In this document: positions 27,344-36,412 of the stretch, piece by piece
Numbering within the stretch: position 1 is the stretch's first letter
How the letters are laid out: each line of letters starts with the position of its first letter
NCBI GenBank assembly: GCA_029262055.1
Contig: JAJDAD010000063.1
Span: forward strand, 124,001 to 188,000
Source: Candidatus Zhuqueibacterota bacterium
Lineage (GTDB): Bacteria > Zhuqueibacterota > Zhuqueibacteria > Oceanimicrobiales > Oceanimicrobiaceae
Length of the DNA stretch: 64,000 nt
Reading direction: 5' to 3'
Notes under the pieces: generated by a model
What the model saw: only the letters and a program-made list of their open reading frames with translations
Database searches by the model: none
What the model was told of the DNA's origin: nothing
Made by a program: the position numbers and the translations under genes

Positions 27344-28208
27344 AAAGCCGATCTTCCGGATTGTAAAAGTAAGTTAGGGAAATCGTTGTCACCAGCAGAA
27401 CAAATACGAGTAGAATCAACCCCATGAAAATCATGGCGCTGAAATGCAGAGATCCGAATGCTGTCTCCGCGATTTCGCGTCCGAGTTTGGAAGTCAGGGT
27501 TTGGCCGGGAACGAAAACGTTGTAAAAAGGCTCGGGAATTCGATCGATACTACCCACCACCAACATGACTGCCATGGTCTCGCCCAGCACTCGCCCCAGG
27601 CCCAGCAGAGCAGCGCCGATGATGTCCGGTTTGGCAATCGGCAACACGGCGTTTCTGATGACTTCGTAATTGTAGAATCCCAGACTTTTTGCAGCTTCAC
27701 GGTACTTTTGCGGCACATGGTGCAGGGCATCGTCAGACAGGGTGACGATGGTTGGTAAAACCATGACCGCCAGCAGCAAACCACCGGTAAAGACTGTGCG
27801 ACCGGACTGCAGATCAAAGGCCTGTTCCACCCAGACGCTAAGAAAAACCACCCCGATTAATCCATAGATAATCGACGGGATGCCGGCCAGCAGTTCCAGT
27901 AAGGATTTAACGTAGAGCCGTAAACCGGCAGGCAGAACTTCTGAAGTAAAAATCGCAGTGGCGATGCCGAGAGGCAGCGCGATGGCGATGGCAATAGCGG
28001 TGATCGCGACCGAACCGCAAATCATCGGCAGGATACCAAACTTGTCCTGGGCCGGGTTCCACTCGCTGGTGAACAACTGCAAACCGGTCTGCCGGATCGC
28101 ATCCCAACTGTTCATCAGCAGGAAAAGGATGATCACAAGAATCATGGCCGCACTCAGGAAAGTGCTGCCCACCACGTACCCCTTTCCAATCCTACTTGAG
28201 GCGGACAT
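27336..28208 (-). CDS. pstC: phosphate ABC transporter permease PstC
   Basis: 290 residues with six membrane helices. PQKYREAAKSLGFYNYEVIR is the ATPase-docking loop and GLGRVLGETMAVMLVVGS the family signature. LFTSEWNP in the first external loop is also typical. Its start overlaps the end of pstS by 17 nt. It is the partner of PstA in the inner membrane. Confidence 0.95.
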   Translation of the reverse strand: MSASSRIGKGYVVGSTFLSAAMILVIILFLLMNSWDAIRQTGLQLFTSEWNPAQDKFGILPMICGSVAITAIAIAIALPLGIATAIFTSEVLPAGLRLYVKSLLELLAGIPSIIYGLIGVVFLSVWVEQAFDLQSGRTVFTGGLLLAVMVLPTIVTLSDDALHHVPQKYREAAKSLGFYNYEVIRNAVLPIAKPDIIGAALLGLGRVLGETMAVMLVVGSIDRIPEPFYNVFVPGQTLTSKLGREIAETAFGSLHFSAMIFMGLILLVFVLLVTTISLTYFYNPEDRLYE

Positions 28209-29052
28209 AACCGGCTTCTTCTACTATGGTTTGTCCTTCTTCGCTCAAAACAAAATCGATGAACGTCCGGACATCGCCACGCGGCGGGCCGTTGCTGATC
28301 AAGAGCAACGCGCGCGTGATGGGGAACGAACCGTTCGCGATGTTGGCCAGCTCCGGCTGCACCAGCGAACCATCCGGCATAATGATGCTCAGACCCCGCA
28401 CATCCTTGTTTATCCAGGCATTTGAGAGCATACCGATGGCCGCATCGCTCTGAGCAATTGCGGTTTGCTCTTCATTGTTTGAGCCGAGGACCAAATCCGC
28501 GCCGGGCGCCGCCGCAACTTTGTCACCCAAAACAACCTGCATAAAAACGTGGCGGGTTCCTCGTGATTGCTCTTTGTCTACCACCAGTATTTCCCGCTCC
28601 GGGCCGCCCGCTTCTTGCCAGTTCCGGATTTCTCCGAGATATATTTTGCCAATTTGGGCCAGCGTCAACGCCTGCACACCCGAATCAAAAACCTCAGAGG
28701 AGACCACCGGCACCACCGCATCCCGCCCGATGGTATGCGTCACGAAATCGACCTCAGGGTAGTTGGTTAACTCAATCTGCGTGATATCCCGCGACGCCAT
28801 GCCGAGATCGATTTTTCTCTCTGCCAATTGGTTGATTCCGACCCCCGACCCGCCGGCATTGACGATAATGTTCACATCCGCGTGCTTAACCCTGAATTGT
28901 TCGGCGGCCTTGGACACAACCGGCAGAACAGTCGTGGAGCCGGCCACCTGAACGGATGCCGTTCTCGAACAACTGAACACAAGAATAAGAAACAGGCTAT
29001 CTAATGTTAGCGTTGCGAGGTTCTTCATCGATTTGTGAATGTTGTTCTTCAT
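28192..29052 (-). CDS. pstS: phosphate-binding lipoprotein PstS
   Basis: About 286 residues from the ATG at 29052 (a TTG at 29058 and an in-frame ATG further in are alternatives). The signal ends in ILVFSC, a lipobox, so it is a lipoprotein. AGSTTVLPVV and GSGVGINQL with KIDLGMASRDI are the phosphate-contacting loops of the family. IGMLSNAWI and RALLLISNG also match. It delivers phosphate to PstCAB. A small hairpin (AGCCG with CGGCT) lies just upstream in the leader; no PhoB box was seen. Confidence 0.93.
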   Translation of the reverse strand: MKNNIHKSMKNLATLTLDSLFLILVFSCSRTASVQVAGSTTVLPVVSKAAEQFRVKHADVNIIVNAGGSGVGINQLAERKIDLGMASRDITQIELTNYPEVDFVTHTIGRDAVVPVVSSEVFDSGVQALTLAQIGKIYLGEIRNWQEAGGPEREILVVDKEQSRGTRHVFMQVVLGDKVAAAPGADLVLGSNNEEQTAIAQSDAAIGMLSNAWINKDVRGLSIIMPDGSLVQPELANIANGSFPITRALLLISNGPPRGDVRTFIDFVLSEEGQTIVEEAGYVRLK

Positions 29053-29173
29053 AATCAAATATCGTTTAGCCGTCTTTCGGCTCTAAACTTCCTAAGTGAC
29101 CGATAAGATCAGAAAAACAAGCTTCTTGTGCAAATTATTTCAGGAAGTTGAGGGAAGGTTAGTGAAGGGGAGC

Positions 29174-29371
29174 TTACTTTTCAAACAGCATCTTCTTACA
29201 AACGCTCGTGTCGCCTGCCTGCAGTCGGTAAAAATACAAACCGGATGAGAGGTTGTCCGCTTTGAAAGCAAAGGAATGCAGCCCGGGTGTCAGAAACCCA
29301 GCTATTTTATTTAGAAAAATTGATTGCTTGAAAGAGTCAGTGTGGTCAGACTGTCTCAGGTTATTCCGTGG
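29174..29371 (-). pseudogene. remnant of a type IX sorting domain
   Basis: The minus frame ending at a TAA (29174) reads PGLHSFAFKADNLSSGLYFY and RLQAGD, then KKMLFEK. This is the end of a type A sorting domain. Upstream the frame decays and meets a stop at 29372-29374, and no signal peptide or body is present. It is the only recognisable content of the gap between pstS and the gene at 29564. Confidence 0.75.
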
Positions 29372-29563
29372 TCAGCCGACGCCTCCCGGGACTGCAGAAC
29401 TGTTAGGAGCGCAACATCAACCGTGGTAGAATCGAGAATTTCTTGTTCTGAAAAGGCACCCAACTCCCATTATACTATCTGTCGTTTCCAGCCAACGTGT
29501 TTCATAAACATTGCCTTTGTCTGGACTTCAGGTATGGGAATTTCATGAGTGAGCCAATGCCAC

Positions 29564-30532
29564 CTACTCTGAACTTTCCCCGATCAAGCGTTCTTCAAGA
29601 AACCTGGCCGCAGACATCACGGTCAAGGTCTGCACATCCCTGACTTCGCCATTTTCTATGTAGAACAGAGTCGGGGTCTGCGCCACCAGGGCGTTGAAAG
29701 AATCAGGATCGATCCTCTTGCTGCCGAAATTGGATGCGAACCGCTCTTCGAATTCCAGTAAGTCTATCTCGTCCCCGTAGGTCAAACCGTAAATCTTCTG
29801 TACGAGCCCGGTCTCCTTGTAGGTTTTCACATTTTCGATGGCGTCCCAGCACGAGCTACAACTGGTACTATAAGCAAAAATCACATAGGGGGAAACCGCC
29901 TCGGGCTCGATGTAATGCACCAGCGGGGTCGCACTGATCTGTTTGTGCAAAAAGGACGGCCCTGATTGCAACAGCGGCGTAACGCTTGAAATGCCAGAGA
30001 GCATAAAGGCAAGAGCGCCGGCGACGGCCAGCGTCAGCCACTGCCATCCGGCCAGAGGGCGCGGTTCCTTGCGTTGCTTCACTCGATAGAGATAAAGACA
30101 GAAAAGGATCAAAGCGGCGTTCCGGAGAAACGAAGCGATTGGCGAGCTTTGTAACACCGTCAGCCTGCCAAAGCAACCACAGTCCTGCACTCCCTGCACA
30201 AAATGGCCATAAGCAAAAGCCAGCGTGAAAAAGATCAGAGAGAGCAGCGAAGCCAGAACGAGTGACCGGGCAGGCCCGTTAAAAAGAAGCGCGAGGCCGA
30301 GCAGAATTTCCAGTGATGGAATCGGGATCGCGACGACCGTTAGCCAACCCGGAACGCCGTAGAGCTCCAGAGCGCTCTTGAATGAGTTAACGTCAAGCAT
30401 CTTTCCCACACCGGAAACAATGAAAAAGAGGCCCAACAGTAATCCGAACCAAAAGTGAATGGCCGGCGGACCGTTCTTAACCTCTCCGTCCGAGGCAGGG
30501 TCGGGTGTTCGTTTCTTTTCTGAAAGACTCAT
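29564..30532 (-). CDS. MauE/DoxX-like membrane protein with thioredoxin-like C-terminus
   Basis: 322 residues from the ATG at 30532, preceded by GGGG; the frame opens at 30586 without a binding site. Four membrane helices (about 30-165) form a MauE-like module: FIVSGVGKMLD, ALELYGVPGW and the conserved DCGCFG loop. A fifth helix near 180 leads to a domain outside the membrane with a CSSC redox motif (AYSTSCSSCWDA) and TPTLFYIENGEV, a thioredoxin-like pattern. It may pass reducing equivalents across the membrane, as MauE/DsbD-like proteins do. Substrate unknown. Confidence 0.78.
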   Translation of the reverse strand: MSLSEKKRTPDPASDGEVKNGPPAIHFWFGLLLGLFFIVSGVGKMLDVNSFKSALELYGVPGWLTVVAIPIPSLEILLGLALLFNGPARSLVLASLLSLIFFTLAFAYGHFVQGVQDCGCFGRLTVLQSSPIASFLRNAALILFCLYLYRVKQRKEPRPLAGWQWLTLAVAGALAFMLSGISSVTPLLQSGPSFLHKQISATPLVHYIEPEAVSPYVIFAYSTSCSSCWDAIENVKTYKETGLVQKIYGLTYGDEIDLLEFEERFASNFGSKRIDPDSFNALVAQTPTLFYIENGEVRDVQTLTVMSAARFLEERLIGESSE

Positions 30533-30665
30533 TAGAGCCCCGTTTGGGACAACCCATGCGGTTGCCTCATTGATTCCCGGACGCATGCTGCATGGAAACC
30601 CGCCTTCGTCGTGCTTGTCATTGCAGGACTAACCTGGTGCGTGCATGTAACGATTTTCGAACCAT

Positions 30666-30944
30666 TCACTTCGTGTTGACTGTCTTCGTTTCCCGCTCCC
30701 TTTGAATTAGTGAAAATGCCAAAAAAGGGATCGAATAAATCATCCCATTTAGAAAAAGCGCGAGAAGTATGGGTTTAGAACCAACAGTGTTTCCCAAGAT
30801 AAACTGAGTTAGCAAGACTCCGGGTACAAGGAGTGGCTTCAACAATTCTATGAAATATATTCCCAAACCAAGAGGCGCAATCGCAAAAAGAATAGAGCCT
30901 ATAATGAACCCATAAACTAAAGATCTAATAATTAATTTTGCCAT
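30666..30944 (-). CDS. small hydrophobic membrane protein, unknown
   Basis: 92 residues with about three membrane helices (7-27, 31-52, 60-80) and a charged tail (QRERETKTVNTK). No family is recognised. Base composition is more AT-rich than its neighbours. It lies just beyond the tRNA-Val terminator on the same strand, with no clear ribosome binding site. Confidence 0.55.
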   Translation of the reverse strand: MAKLIIRSLVYGFIIGSILFAIAPLGLGIYFIELLKPLLVPGVLLTQFILGNTVGSKPILLALFLNGMIYSIPFLAFSLIQRERETKTVNTK

Positions 30945-31008
30945 TACTACGATCTAGTCAAAGTTGCGTACGATTCTTGTCCAAAAGTGTCCATATTTGT
31001 CCCGAACC

Positions 31009-31044
31009 CAAAAAGGAAGGCCCTCAAAACTTGAGGGCGGCCTT
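31009..31044 (-). terminator. intrinsic terminator of tRNA-Val
   Basis: On the minus strand the stem CCCTCAA / TTGAGGG, extended by AAGG / CCTT across a small bulge, is followed by CCTTTTT. It lies about 30 nt after the tRNA 3' end. Confidence 0.8.
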
Positions 31045-31072
31045 CATATTGTTTCTTATCAACTTAACTTAG

Positions 31073-31146
31073 TGGGCGATACTGGATTCGAACCAGTGAC
31101 CTCTGATATGTGAGACCAGCGCTCTAACCAACTGAGCTAATCGCCC
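31073..31146 (-). tRNA. tRNA-Val (CAC)
   Basis: The minus strand folds as a complete 74-nt cloverleaf. It has acceptor GGGCGAT / ATCGCCC with discriminator A, D arm GCTC...GAGC, anticodon stem CTGGT / ATCAG with loop CTCACAT (anticodon CAC), and T arm ACTGG TTCGAAT CCAGT. The CCA end is not encoded. The anticodon CAC reads GUG valine codons. Confidence 0.95.
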
Positions 31147-31314
31147 GAAGCTTGTTTAATCAAAAACACGGTCGCACGAGAATGTTCACCTTAAACAGAT
31201 AGTACCTCGTACTACAAAAAACATACTCACTTTTTCAATTAAGAACAAGAAAAACGTTCTGTCAGATGCATCCCTCGTGCGGTCACAGAATCCCGCACAC
31301 GATAAGAAAATCCG

Positions 31315-33645
31315 CTACCGTTGCCTGACCCGGGCGAGCACGCCATCATAATCGTTAAACCGAACGCGCTCCGGACGGACCGGAAATGGTCCCAGTCGAA
31401 AAGTGCGTTGCCTGCCGGTCATGCTGACAACTTCCATCTTTCGACTGTCCGGCAGCTCTATGCCTACGGGGATAAACGCAAGGAAGTCCGGCTCCACATC
31501 CTCCTGCGTAACTGTGAGCTCGACAAAGTATCCCTCTGGTTCCTCCGTAATGGCGGTGGCGTAAATATAAGTAGGAACATCGACTCCGTAAACCCACTGC
31601 TCAAAAAACCACCGCATATCCCGGTCAAAATGCCGGTCGACGATTCTTTCAAAGTCAGCCGTTTGGGTGCGGCGACCGCCGTAGGTTTGGGCAAAGTCGC
31701 GCAGCATTGCGAGAAAGCGGGCATCGCTACCGGTTTCAAAATCGCGCAGCATAACGCGCAGCATGTGGAGCACGTAAGCGCCCTTCTCATAGACATTAAC
31801 ATAATAATCGATCGGGTGACGCGAACCAAGTCGCGCGCCCAGCCAAATGGGACCGGCTCGCAGCCCCTCGCTCTGTGCCAAGTCCGACTTGGAAAACCCG
31901 AATCGCCGCAAACCCAAACTGACTCCGATATGCCCCTTGTCAAGCAAGTCGTCTCTCCAGCCGGCAACAGACTCGAAGAAGCGCTTGTCGCCGTCCAGCA
32001 AAAACTGATTCATCAAAGCGCCGGAGTATTCTGCAAACGCCTCGCTGAGCCACTGATCGTGATAAGACTGCCAACCGACCAGATTGCCCCACCACTGATG
32101 CGACAATTCGTGTCCGCGCAATTCCTCCATCACGCCCTCAAGTTGTACGGAAAAGGTCAACGAGGTCAAAAACAGTGTTCCGGGGTAGCCGTTGCTTCCC
32201 TGACTCGGGGACTCGACAACCCGCAGATGCGAGTAGGGATAGCCGCCGATTAGATTTTCAAAAAAATGAAAGCTGCCGACCACATCGCTGCCGATTTGCT
32301 CGCGCACACGCTTTGAACGCGACTTCTCAGAGTAAACCTGGACCGACATTGAATCCGAAACCTGAAACGAACTCTCTTCAAATCTGCCGAAGCCAAAGGC
32401 CGCCGCCAATGACGGTACCTCCTGCACCCACTTTGAGTGTTTCTCCTCCCCCGTTTCCCATTCCTGCACCCGCACGCCTGTGGAGAGAACTTGCATGTTC
32501 TTAGGATGGGCGTAGGATATCTCATAAGTGGCCGGCTGCAAATACCCGGCTCTTGGGTACCAGTTGAGGCGGTGCTTCATAGCGTAGTTACCGTCCACGT
32601 TGGCGAGCAATTCTCCGGAATAGAAAACCGTCACGCGCCGGTTCTCACCGGCGGACATAGGCGAATCGAGCACCAGCTTGACAGCCGGTTCCTTCTCTTC
32701 CTTTATAAAGGCCAGAGAATCCCCCGTTGCACTCCGGACAGAATCAATTTCCAGCTCCACAAACAGGTCGAAAGACAGCACCCGAAGCCCATCGACGAGG
32801 GACTTAATCCTCATCTCCGCCGTATTCCTGACCTTGCCACTCTTTTGCAGGACGATTTTGAGTCGATAGTGCTCGACGGCAAACCTGTCAAGTGCCGGAG
32901 TTTCTTCTGGCGCCGCAAACTCAGAATCAAAGGAACAGAGCGTATAAAACGCTTTCGGCGCCCGATGCGGGAAATACTGAAAAAGCCCGACCTGCTCTTG
33001 CGCCAGTCGGTCAAGTACGTAGAGGCAGTAATTGGGAAAATTTGAATTCTCCTGGTCATTGCGCAGGACTGAAAAAAAGAACCCGGGACGGGACGGGTTC
33101 AGAAGGTCGCCTAGCAAACGGCTGTTCAGATTCATCCCTCTGTCTTGCAACAGAAAACCCTCCACCCGCTCCCGGAGCTTGCGGACTTGCTTAGGCATCT
33201 GCGCAGCATCCGGCAGCGTCCCGCCCACCAGCTCGGCAAAGGTCGAGTCGCTAAACCGGAAATAGGCGGCCGTGAAATTTTCATCCAGCGAATCGGCATC
33301 AATGAAACGGTGCAACTGATAGCGCTCGATTTCATTGGGGGGGATAAATCGAAAATTCAGATCGCCAAGAAAGACAGCACCGGTCAACTCATCATTGACC
33401 GTCTCAACAAAATAAAACGTCCCGCTCTTGAAATGAAATGTGCCCCGATCCTTCTTCAGGGTAAGATTCTCAACGGTCACAGCTCCCGCTTCATCGAAAC
33501 TCGCGTTTTGCAGTTGACGGTACAGGGCGAGTGGCCTGGTATGCACGGAATCCTCACTTGCTATTTCGGGAAGGCCACTGCTCCAAAGCCGGGGTACGCA
33601 AAGCAGGCCACAAAGCGAGACGATCATGATAAGAAGCCCAGTCAT
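31315..33645 (-). CDS. secreted M1-family aminopeptidase
   Basis: About 776 residues from the ATG at 33645 (a GTG lies 6 nt earlier). The N-terminal signal is MTGLLIMIVSLCGLLC. The gluzincin site HELSHQWWGN lies near residue 512, and the third zinc ligand Glu 18 residues later in WLSEAFAEYSG. The upstream GxMEN exopeptidase motif is not obvious; the equivalent region reads SNGYPGTLFLT. The N-terminal 250 residues are an extra domain not seen in short M1 enzymes. Substrates are probably peptides in the periplasm or outside. Confidence 0.88.
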   Translation of the reverse strand: MTGLLIMIVSLCGLLCVPRLWSSGLPEIASEDSVHTRPLALYRQLQNASFDEAGAVTVENLTLKKDRGTFHFKSGTFYFVETVNDELTGAVFLGDLNFRFIPPNEIERYQLHRFIDADSLDENFTAAYFRFSDSTFAELVGGTLPDAAQMPKQVRKLRERVEGFLLQDRGMNLNSRLLGDLLNPSRPGFFFSVLRNDQENSNFPNYCLYVLDRLAQEQVGLFQYFPHRAPKAFYTLCSFDSEFAAPEETPALDRFAVEHYRLKIVLQKSGKVRNTAEMRIKSLVDGLRVLSFDLFVELEIDSVRSATGDSLAFIKEEKEPAVKLVLDSPMSAGENRRVTVFYSGELLANVDGNYAMKHRLNWYPRAGYLQPATYEISYAHPKNMQVLSTGVRVQEWETGEEKHSKWVQEVPSLAAAFGFGRFEESSFQVSDSMSVQVYSEKSRSKRVREQIGSDVVGSFHFFENLIGGYPYSHLRVVESPSQGSNGYPGTLFLTSLTFSVQLEGVMEELRGHELSHQWWGNLVGWQSYHDQWLSEAFAEYSGALMNQFLLDGDKRFFESVAGWRDDLLDKGHIGVSLGLRRFGFSKSDLAQSEGLRAGPIWLGARLGSRHPIDYYVNVYEKGAYVLHMLRVMLRDFETGSDARFLAMLRDFAQTYGGRRTQTADFERIVDRHFDRDMRWFFEQWVYGVDVPTYIYATAITEEPEGYFVELTVTQEDVEPDFLAFIPVGIELPDSRKMEVVSMTGRQRTFRLGPFPVRPERVRFNDYDGVLARVRQR

Positions 33646-33651
33646 ACACAC

Positions 33652-34198
33652 AACTTAGAAAACCACGGCGGCAAACCCAAGTAAAGAATTGTTTAAATAG
33701 GAGCGCAGTCCACAAAAGAGTTGCCGAGGTCCCCGCACGCGCACGCGACAGCTATAAATTGAAATTTAGGATGTCACAAAGGGAATTGCGCTAAGTGTAG
33801 TAGGAACAAACGAAAACGTTGTAACAAACCAAATTACAAAAAGCGAGAGGTGTTGACATAAACATTGAACTTAGGCTCGGTAGGATATTTGAGGTAAAAA
33901 CGTGATTGCGGACCGTTGCAGAAACCAGGGCCATGCAGGCAAACAGATGAGCGTAACTATGTGATAAAACTAAAGTACAACAGCTTGCAACACGGCGCGT
34001 TGAAGACCGTTAGAAAGGACGCTTTGCTGGCGATTCGTTGCAACAAACAATGTGCAAAACTATGTACATGCCGAAATTACTTGAAAACATAAGGCATACG
34101 AAGGAGAGTTGTCATTGAGAATGTGCATTTTTGGTAAACTGAAGGAAACCCTAGGCTGACAGAATAGCATAGGAACTACGCTGAACCCAATGAGAAGG
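33652..34198. other. intergenic gap with one direct-repeat copy, otherwise nothing recognised
   Basis: 547 bp without a recognisable gene on either strand. The only notable element is CCGAGGTCCCCGCACGCGC at 33724-33742, repeated at 36298. Past it the composition turns AT-rich. Confidence 0.4.
33724..33742 (+). repeat. 19-bp direct repeat, left copy
   Basis: Identical over 19 bp to 36298-36316 in the same orientation, with partial identity for about 9 bp beyond. The two copies flank a 2.5-kb AT-rich block of unknown genes, as attachment sites or a duplicated target would. Confidence 0.55.
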
Positions 34199-34750
34199 TC
34201 ATGCCGGGCTCAAGCTTTCAGGAGGGATCACTTCTTTTTCTATCTCATTTTCGGGAATACTTACTAACATTCTTATCAGACTTTTGATTTCAGAGAAAAG
34301 TGACATTGCAAATATCAACGGAATCGCGAACGGGGAAAGAAGTACGAGAAGTACTCCATTGTTGAATATGAGAGCATAGCCAACGTTTTTATACAGTTCA
34401 CTGGTCAAGTTATTAATCTCTCCTAGTTTACACTCCTCTAATAGAGAATTACGCCTACTAATTATGTCAGCTACAACATCGTGATGATTCTTGACATACC
34501 TGTTTGCCCAGAACAGTGTCTTTAAATCCATTTGATGTAAGAACCGAATCGAAATATTGATTGATTCGTGCAAATCATGGTATAACTCATCACTAAGGTC
34601 ATTTGAATGAGTTATTTTGAGTGAGCGCAATTCATCGCGTATCTCAAAAATGCGGAGTCTGAACTTGAACCTAACTGAGGGTAGGATAATCCCGTCATAA
34701 ATGAAATGGATTATCACTAATGCAATAAATACAATTATTAAAGTTGCCAT
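34199..34750 (-). CDS. membrane protein of unknown function
   Basis: 183 residues. An N-terminal membrane helix (2-22) and two more near 125-155 flank a polar helical middle (about 30-115) rich in His, Asp and Glu. No family recognised. It follows the gene at 34754-35143 by only 3 nt, so the two form an operon. GC content is low compared with the flanking housekeeping genes, which suggests later acquisition. Confidence 0.6.
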   Translation of the reverse strand: MATLIIVFIALVIIHFIYDGIILPSVRFKFRLRIFEIRDELRSLKITHSNDLSDELYHDLHESINISIRFLHQMDLKTLFWANRYVKNHHDVVADIISRRNSLLEECKLGEINNLTSELYKNVGYALIFNNGVLLVLLSPFAIPLIFAMSLFSEIKSLIRMLVSIPENEIEKEVIPPESLSPA

Positions 34751-34753
34751 TTG

Positions 34754-35143
34754 TCACTCCTCCTCACTAGATTTAATTCCATCATGCATAAGGAATTTTT
34801 TTTGCCACTTGTCTCTCTCCTTGGCAAGCCTTTTCATATCTAATGTTATCATTCTACGTTGTGCTTTAGCGTGTACTAGCCACCCAATAAGGGAGACACC
34901 AGCAACAATCCATCCAACAAATCCACTAAATAGTTTACCCGTCAAATCGAAAACAAGTTTCGAAACGTCTTGACCAGGCATTTTGTATATTATGAGTAGA
35001 ATAATAACGAAAAGTGATGCTCCCAGAAATTGTCCTCTATTCATTGAATGTATGAGAACATCCCTGCACATCTGCGGAAACCCTACCGGGCGATATTGAC
35101 TATTCAAACCACGCCGGTTGTTTTTTGATCTGCGCTTACCCAC
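34754..35143 (-). CDS. two-helix membrane protein of unknown function
   Basis: 129 residues from a GTG at 35143. The basic N-terminus (GKRRSKNNRRG) is followed by helices at about 40-55 and 72-90 and a positively charged, helical tail (AKAQRRMITLDMKRLAKERD). No family recognised. First gene of a two-gene operon with 34199-34750. Confidence 0.55.
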   Translation of the reverse strand: MGKRRSKNNRRGLNSQYRPVGFPQMCRDVLIHSMNRGQFLGASLFVIILLIIYKMPGQDVSKLVFDLTGKLFSGFVGWIVAGVSLIGWLVHAKAQRRMITLDMKRLAKERDKWQKKFLMHDGIKSSEEE

Positions 35144-35294
35144 ATCTACACTAGCATTACCTTAAGTATCGATTGATTCAGTACTGTACTAAAGGGATTT
35201 TTCTGAAGGAGGCTTCGTCGAACGAAAATGTAAGTAGCAAACTGTTCAGAAGCAAGTACAATCTGAATAATCACTAAGGTGCAATATTTCCTAA

Positions 35295-35813
35295 TCATTG
35301 ACTTAATTGACGGTACGCCTCTATTTGTTGCTTCTCGCAGTAGTCACGCATGCGGAAGTCGTTGGGCCATTCGCTTGCGCACTTGGAGCGGACTTTGGCT
35401 AGTACACCCGTCATCGTGCGCGAGCGCAAGGCCTGCAGGCCAGCGTTCTGCTGATCCTGGCAGTACTTTCGCATTCTGAAGTCGTCAGGCCATTCGCTGG
35501 CACATTTTGAGCGAATCAAGGATGCTGCGGCGGCACTGGATGGGGGAGAAGCATTGGAACGTGCGGCCTTCTCCGATTGCTGGTCCCTGATAGCTGTATC
35601 GACCGCATCAGAGAACGGCTTAGACCAGTCTGTTTTTGGAACCCTTATCGTTGCTCCTGACTTGAGTTTGACCGTTATTTTTCCAGATCCATCGTCTTTG
35701 ATCGAGCTGGCTTTAAGTACTACTGCTTGCCATTCTTGTGCCAGGACAGTCTTTGGTGGCGGCATCATTCCTAGCAGTAGAGCGATGATAAGTGCTGTGA
35801 GATGATGTGACAT
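35295..35813 (-). CDS. secreted protein with two copies of a Cys-bearing repeat
   Basis: 172 residues. A signal peptide (about 1-25, ending VLAQ) is followed by a small strand-rich domain (about 28-65, IKDDGSGKITVKLKSG) and a linker rich in Ala and Ser. Two near-identical repeats follow: SKCASEWPDDFRMRKYCQDQ and SKCASEWPNDFRMRDYCEKQ. Each has two Cys that could pair as a disulfide. GGGAGGT precedes the ATG. The function is unknown. Confidence 0.7.
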   Translation of the reverse strand: MSHHLTALIIALLLGMMPPPKTVLAQEWQAVVLKASSIKDDGSGKITVKLKSGATIRVPKTDWSKPFSDAVDTAIRDQQSEKAARSNASPPSSAAAASLIRSKCASEWPDDFRMRKYCQDQQNAGLQALRSRTMTGVLAKVRSKCASEWPNDFRMRDYCEKQQIEAYRQLSQ

Positions 35814-36091
35814 TGGTGGGACCTCCCTTCACTTCGTTCGGTTGTACACTTAAACGATGCATATAGCATATAGATGAGAGAGCCGCACGTTGCGGAAAGA
35901 CCGTTGTGGTCTACATCAGCTTTTGTACTTGTAAGAGAGCAGGCATTTGTCAGTCATGTTCTCAATAAGTTCTCGATCCCCCCAGTCAATGCGGAATATC
36001 TTGCTGACGATTCTTTCGAGTTCATCATCGGCAAGTGGTCTTTCTCTTCCACCTTTGTCCTTGATTCGAATGTCGGCGGCATTCACTCGCT

Positions 36092-36366
36092 TTACAGCCT
36101 CAGATTCTGAAGTCCTTTCCCCGTAATAAGCCAGTCATAGTCTACCTCCATCAGCGTGGAGAGCTTGCGCAGGTCTTCGATGTTGGGTTCGCTTTTGTGC
36201 TGACCCAGTTGTGTACTGTGTTGAGATGCTTGCCCATACTTCGTGCCAGGGCTGTTTGTGACCAGTGCCCATTGGTCAAGATGGTCTTTAATCTTGACCG
36301 AGGTCCCCGCACGCGCTCGCAACAACAGGGCGAAGAAATCAGTTGATTTTCCACTCCTGAACCCAT
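36092..36366 (-). pseudogene. XRE-family HTH regulator broken by a frameshift
   Basis: One minus frame encodes LKTILTNGHWSQTALARSMG and KHLNTVHNWVS, a helix-turn-helix of the XRE (Cro/CI) type. The natural continuation KSEPNIEDLRKLSTLMEVDY and DWLITGKG lies in another frame. The switch occurs near 36185-36200. One indel therefore splits the gene; the two parts together would make a normal small regulator. It is divergent from the OPT transporter gene. The right copy of the direct repeat lies in its 5' part. Confidence 0.7.
36298..36316 (+). repeat. 19-bp direct repeat, right copy
   Basis: Same 19 bases as 33724-33742. It lies inside the 5' part of the broken XRE gene, where it encodes RVRGPR on the minus strand. 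Confidence 0.55.
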
Positions 36367-36412
36367 TAATTGTTACAATCCTGTTCAATCCCCAACAAAA
36401 TCGAGCGTATCT

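Noticed and set aside
33652-34198. Integron attC-like site in the gap
   Set aside because: Short GTT and AAC pieces are present, but the core pairs do not fit the consensus and no integrase is present.
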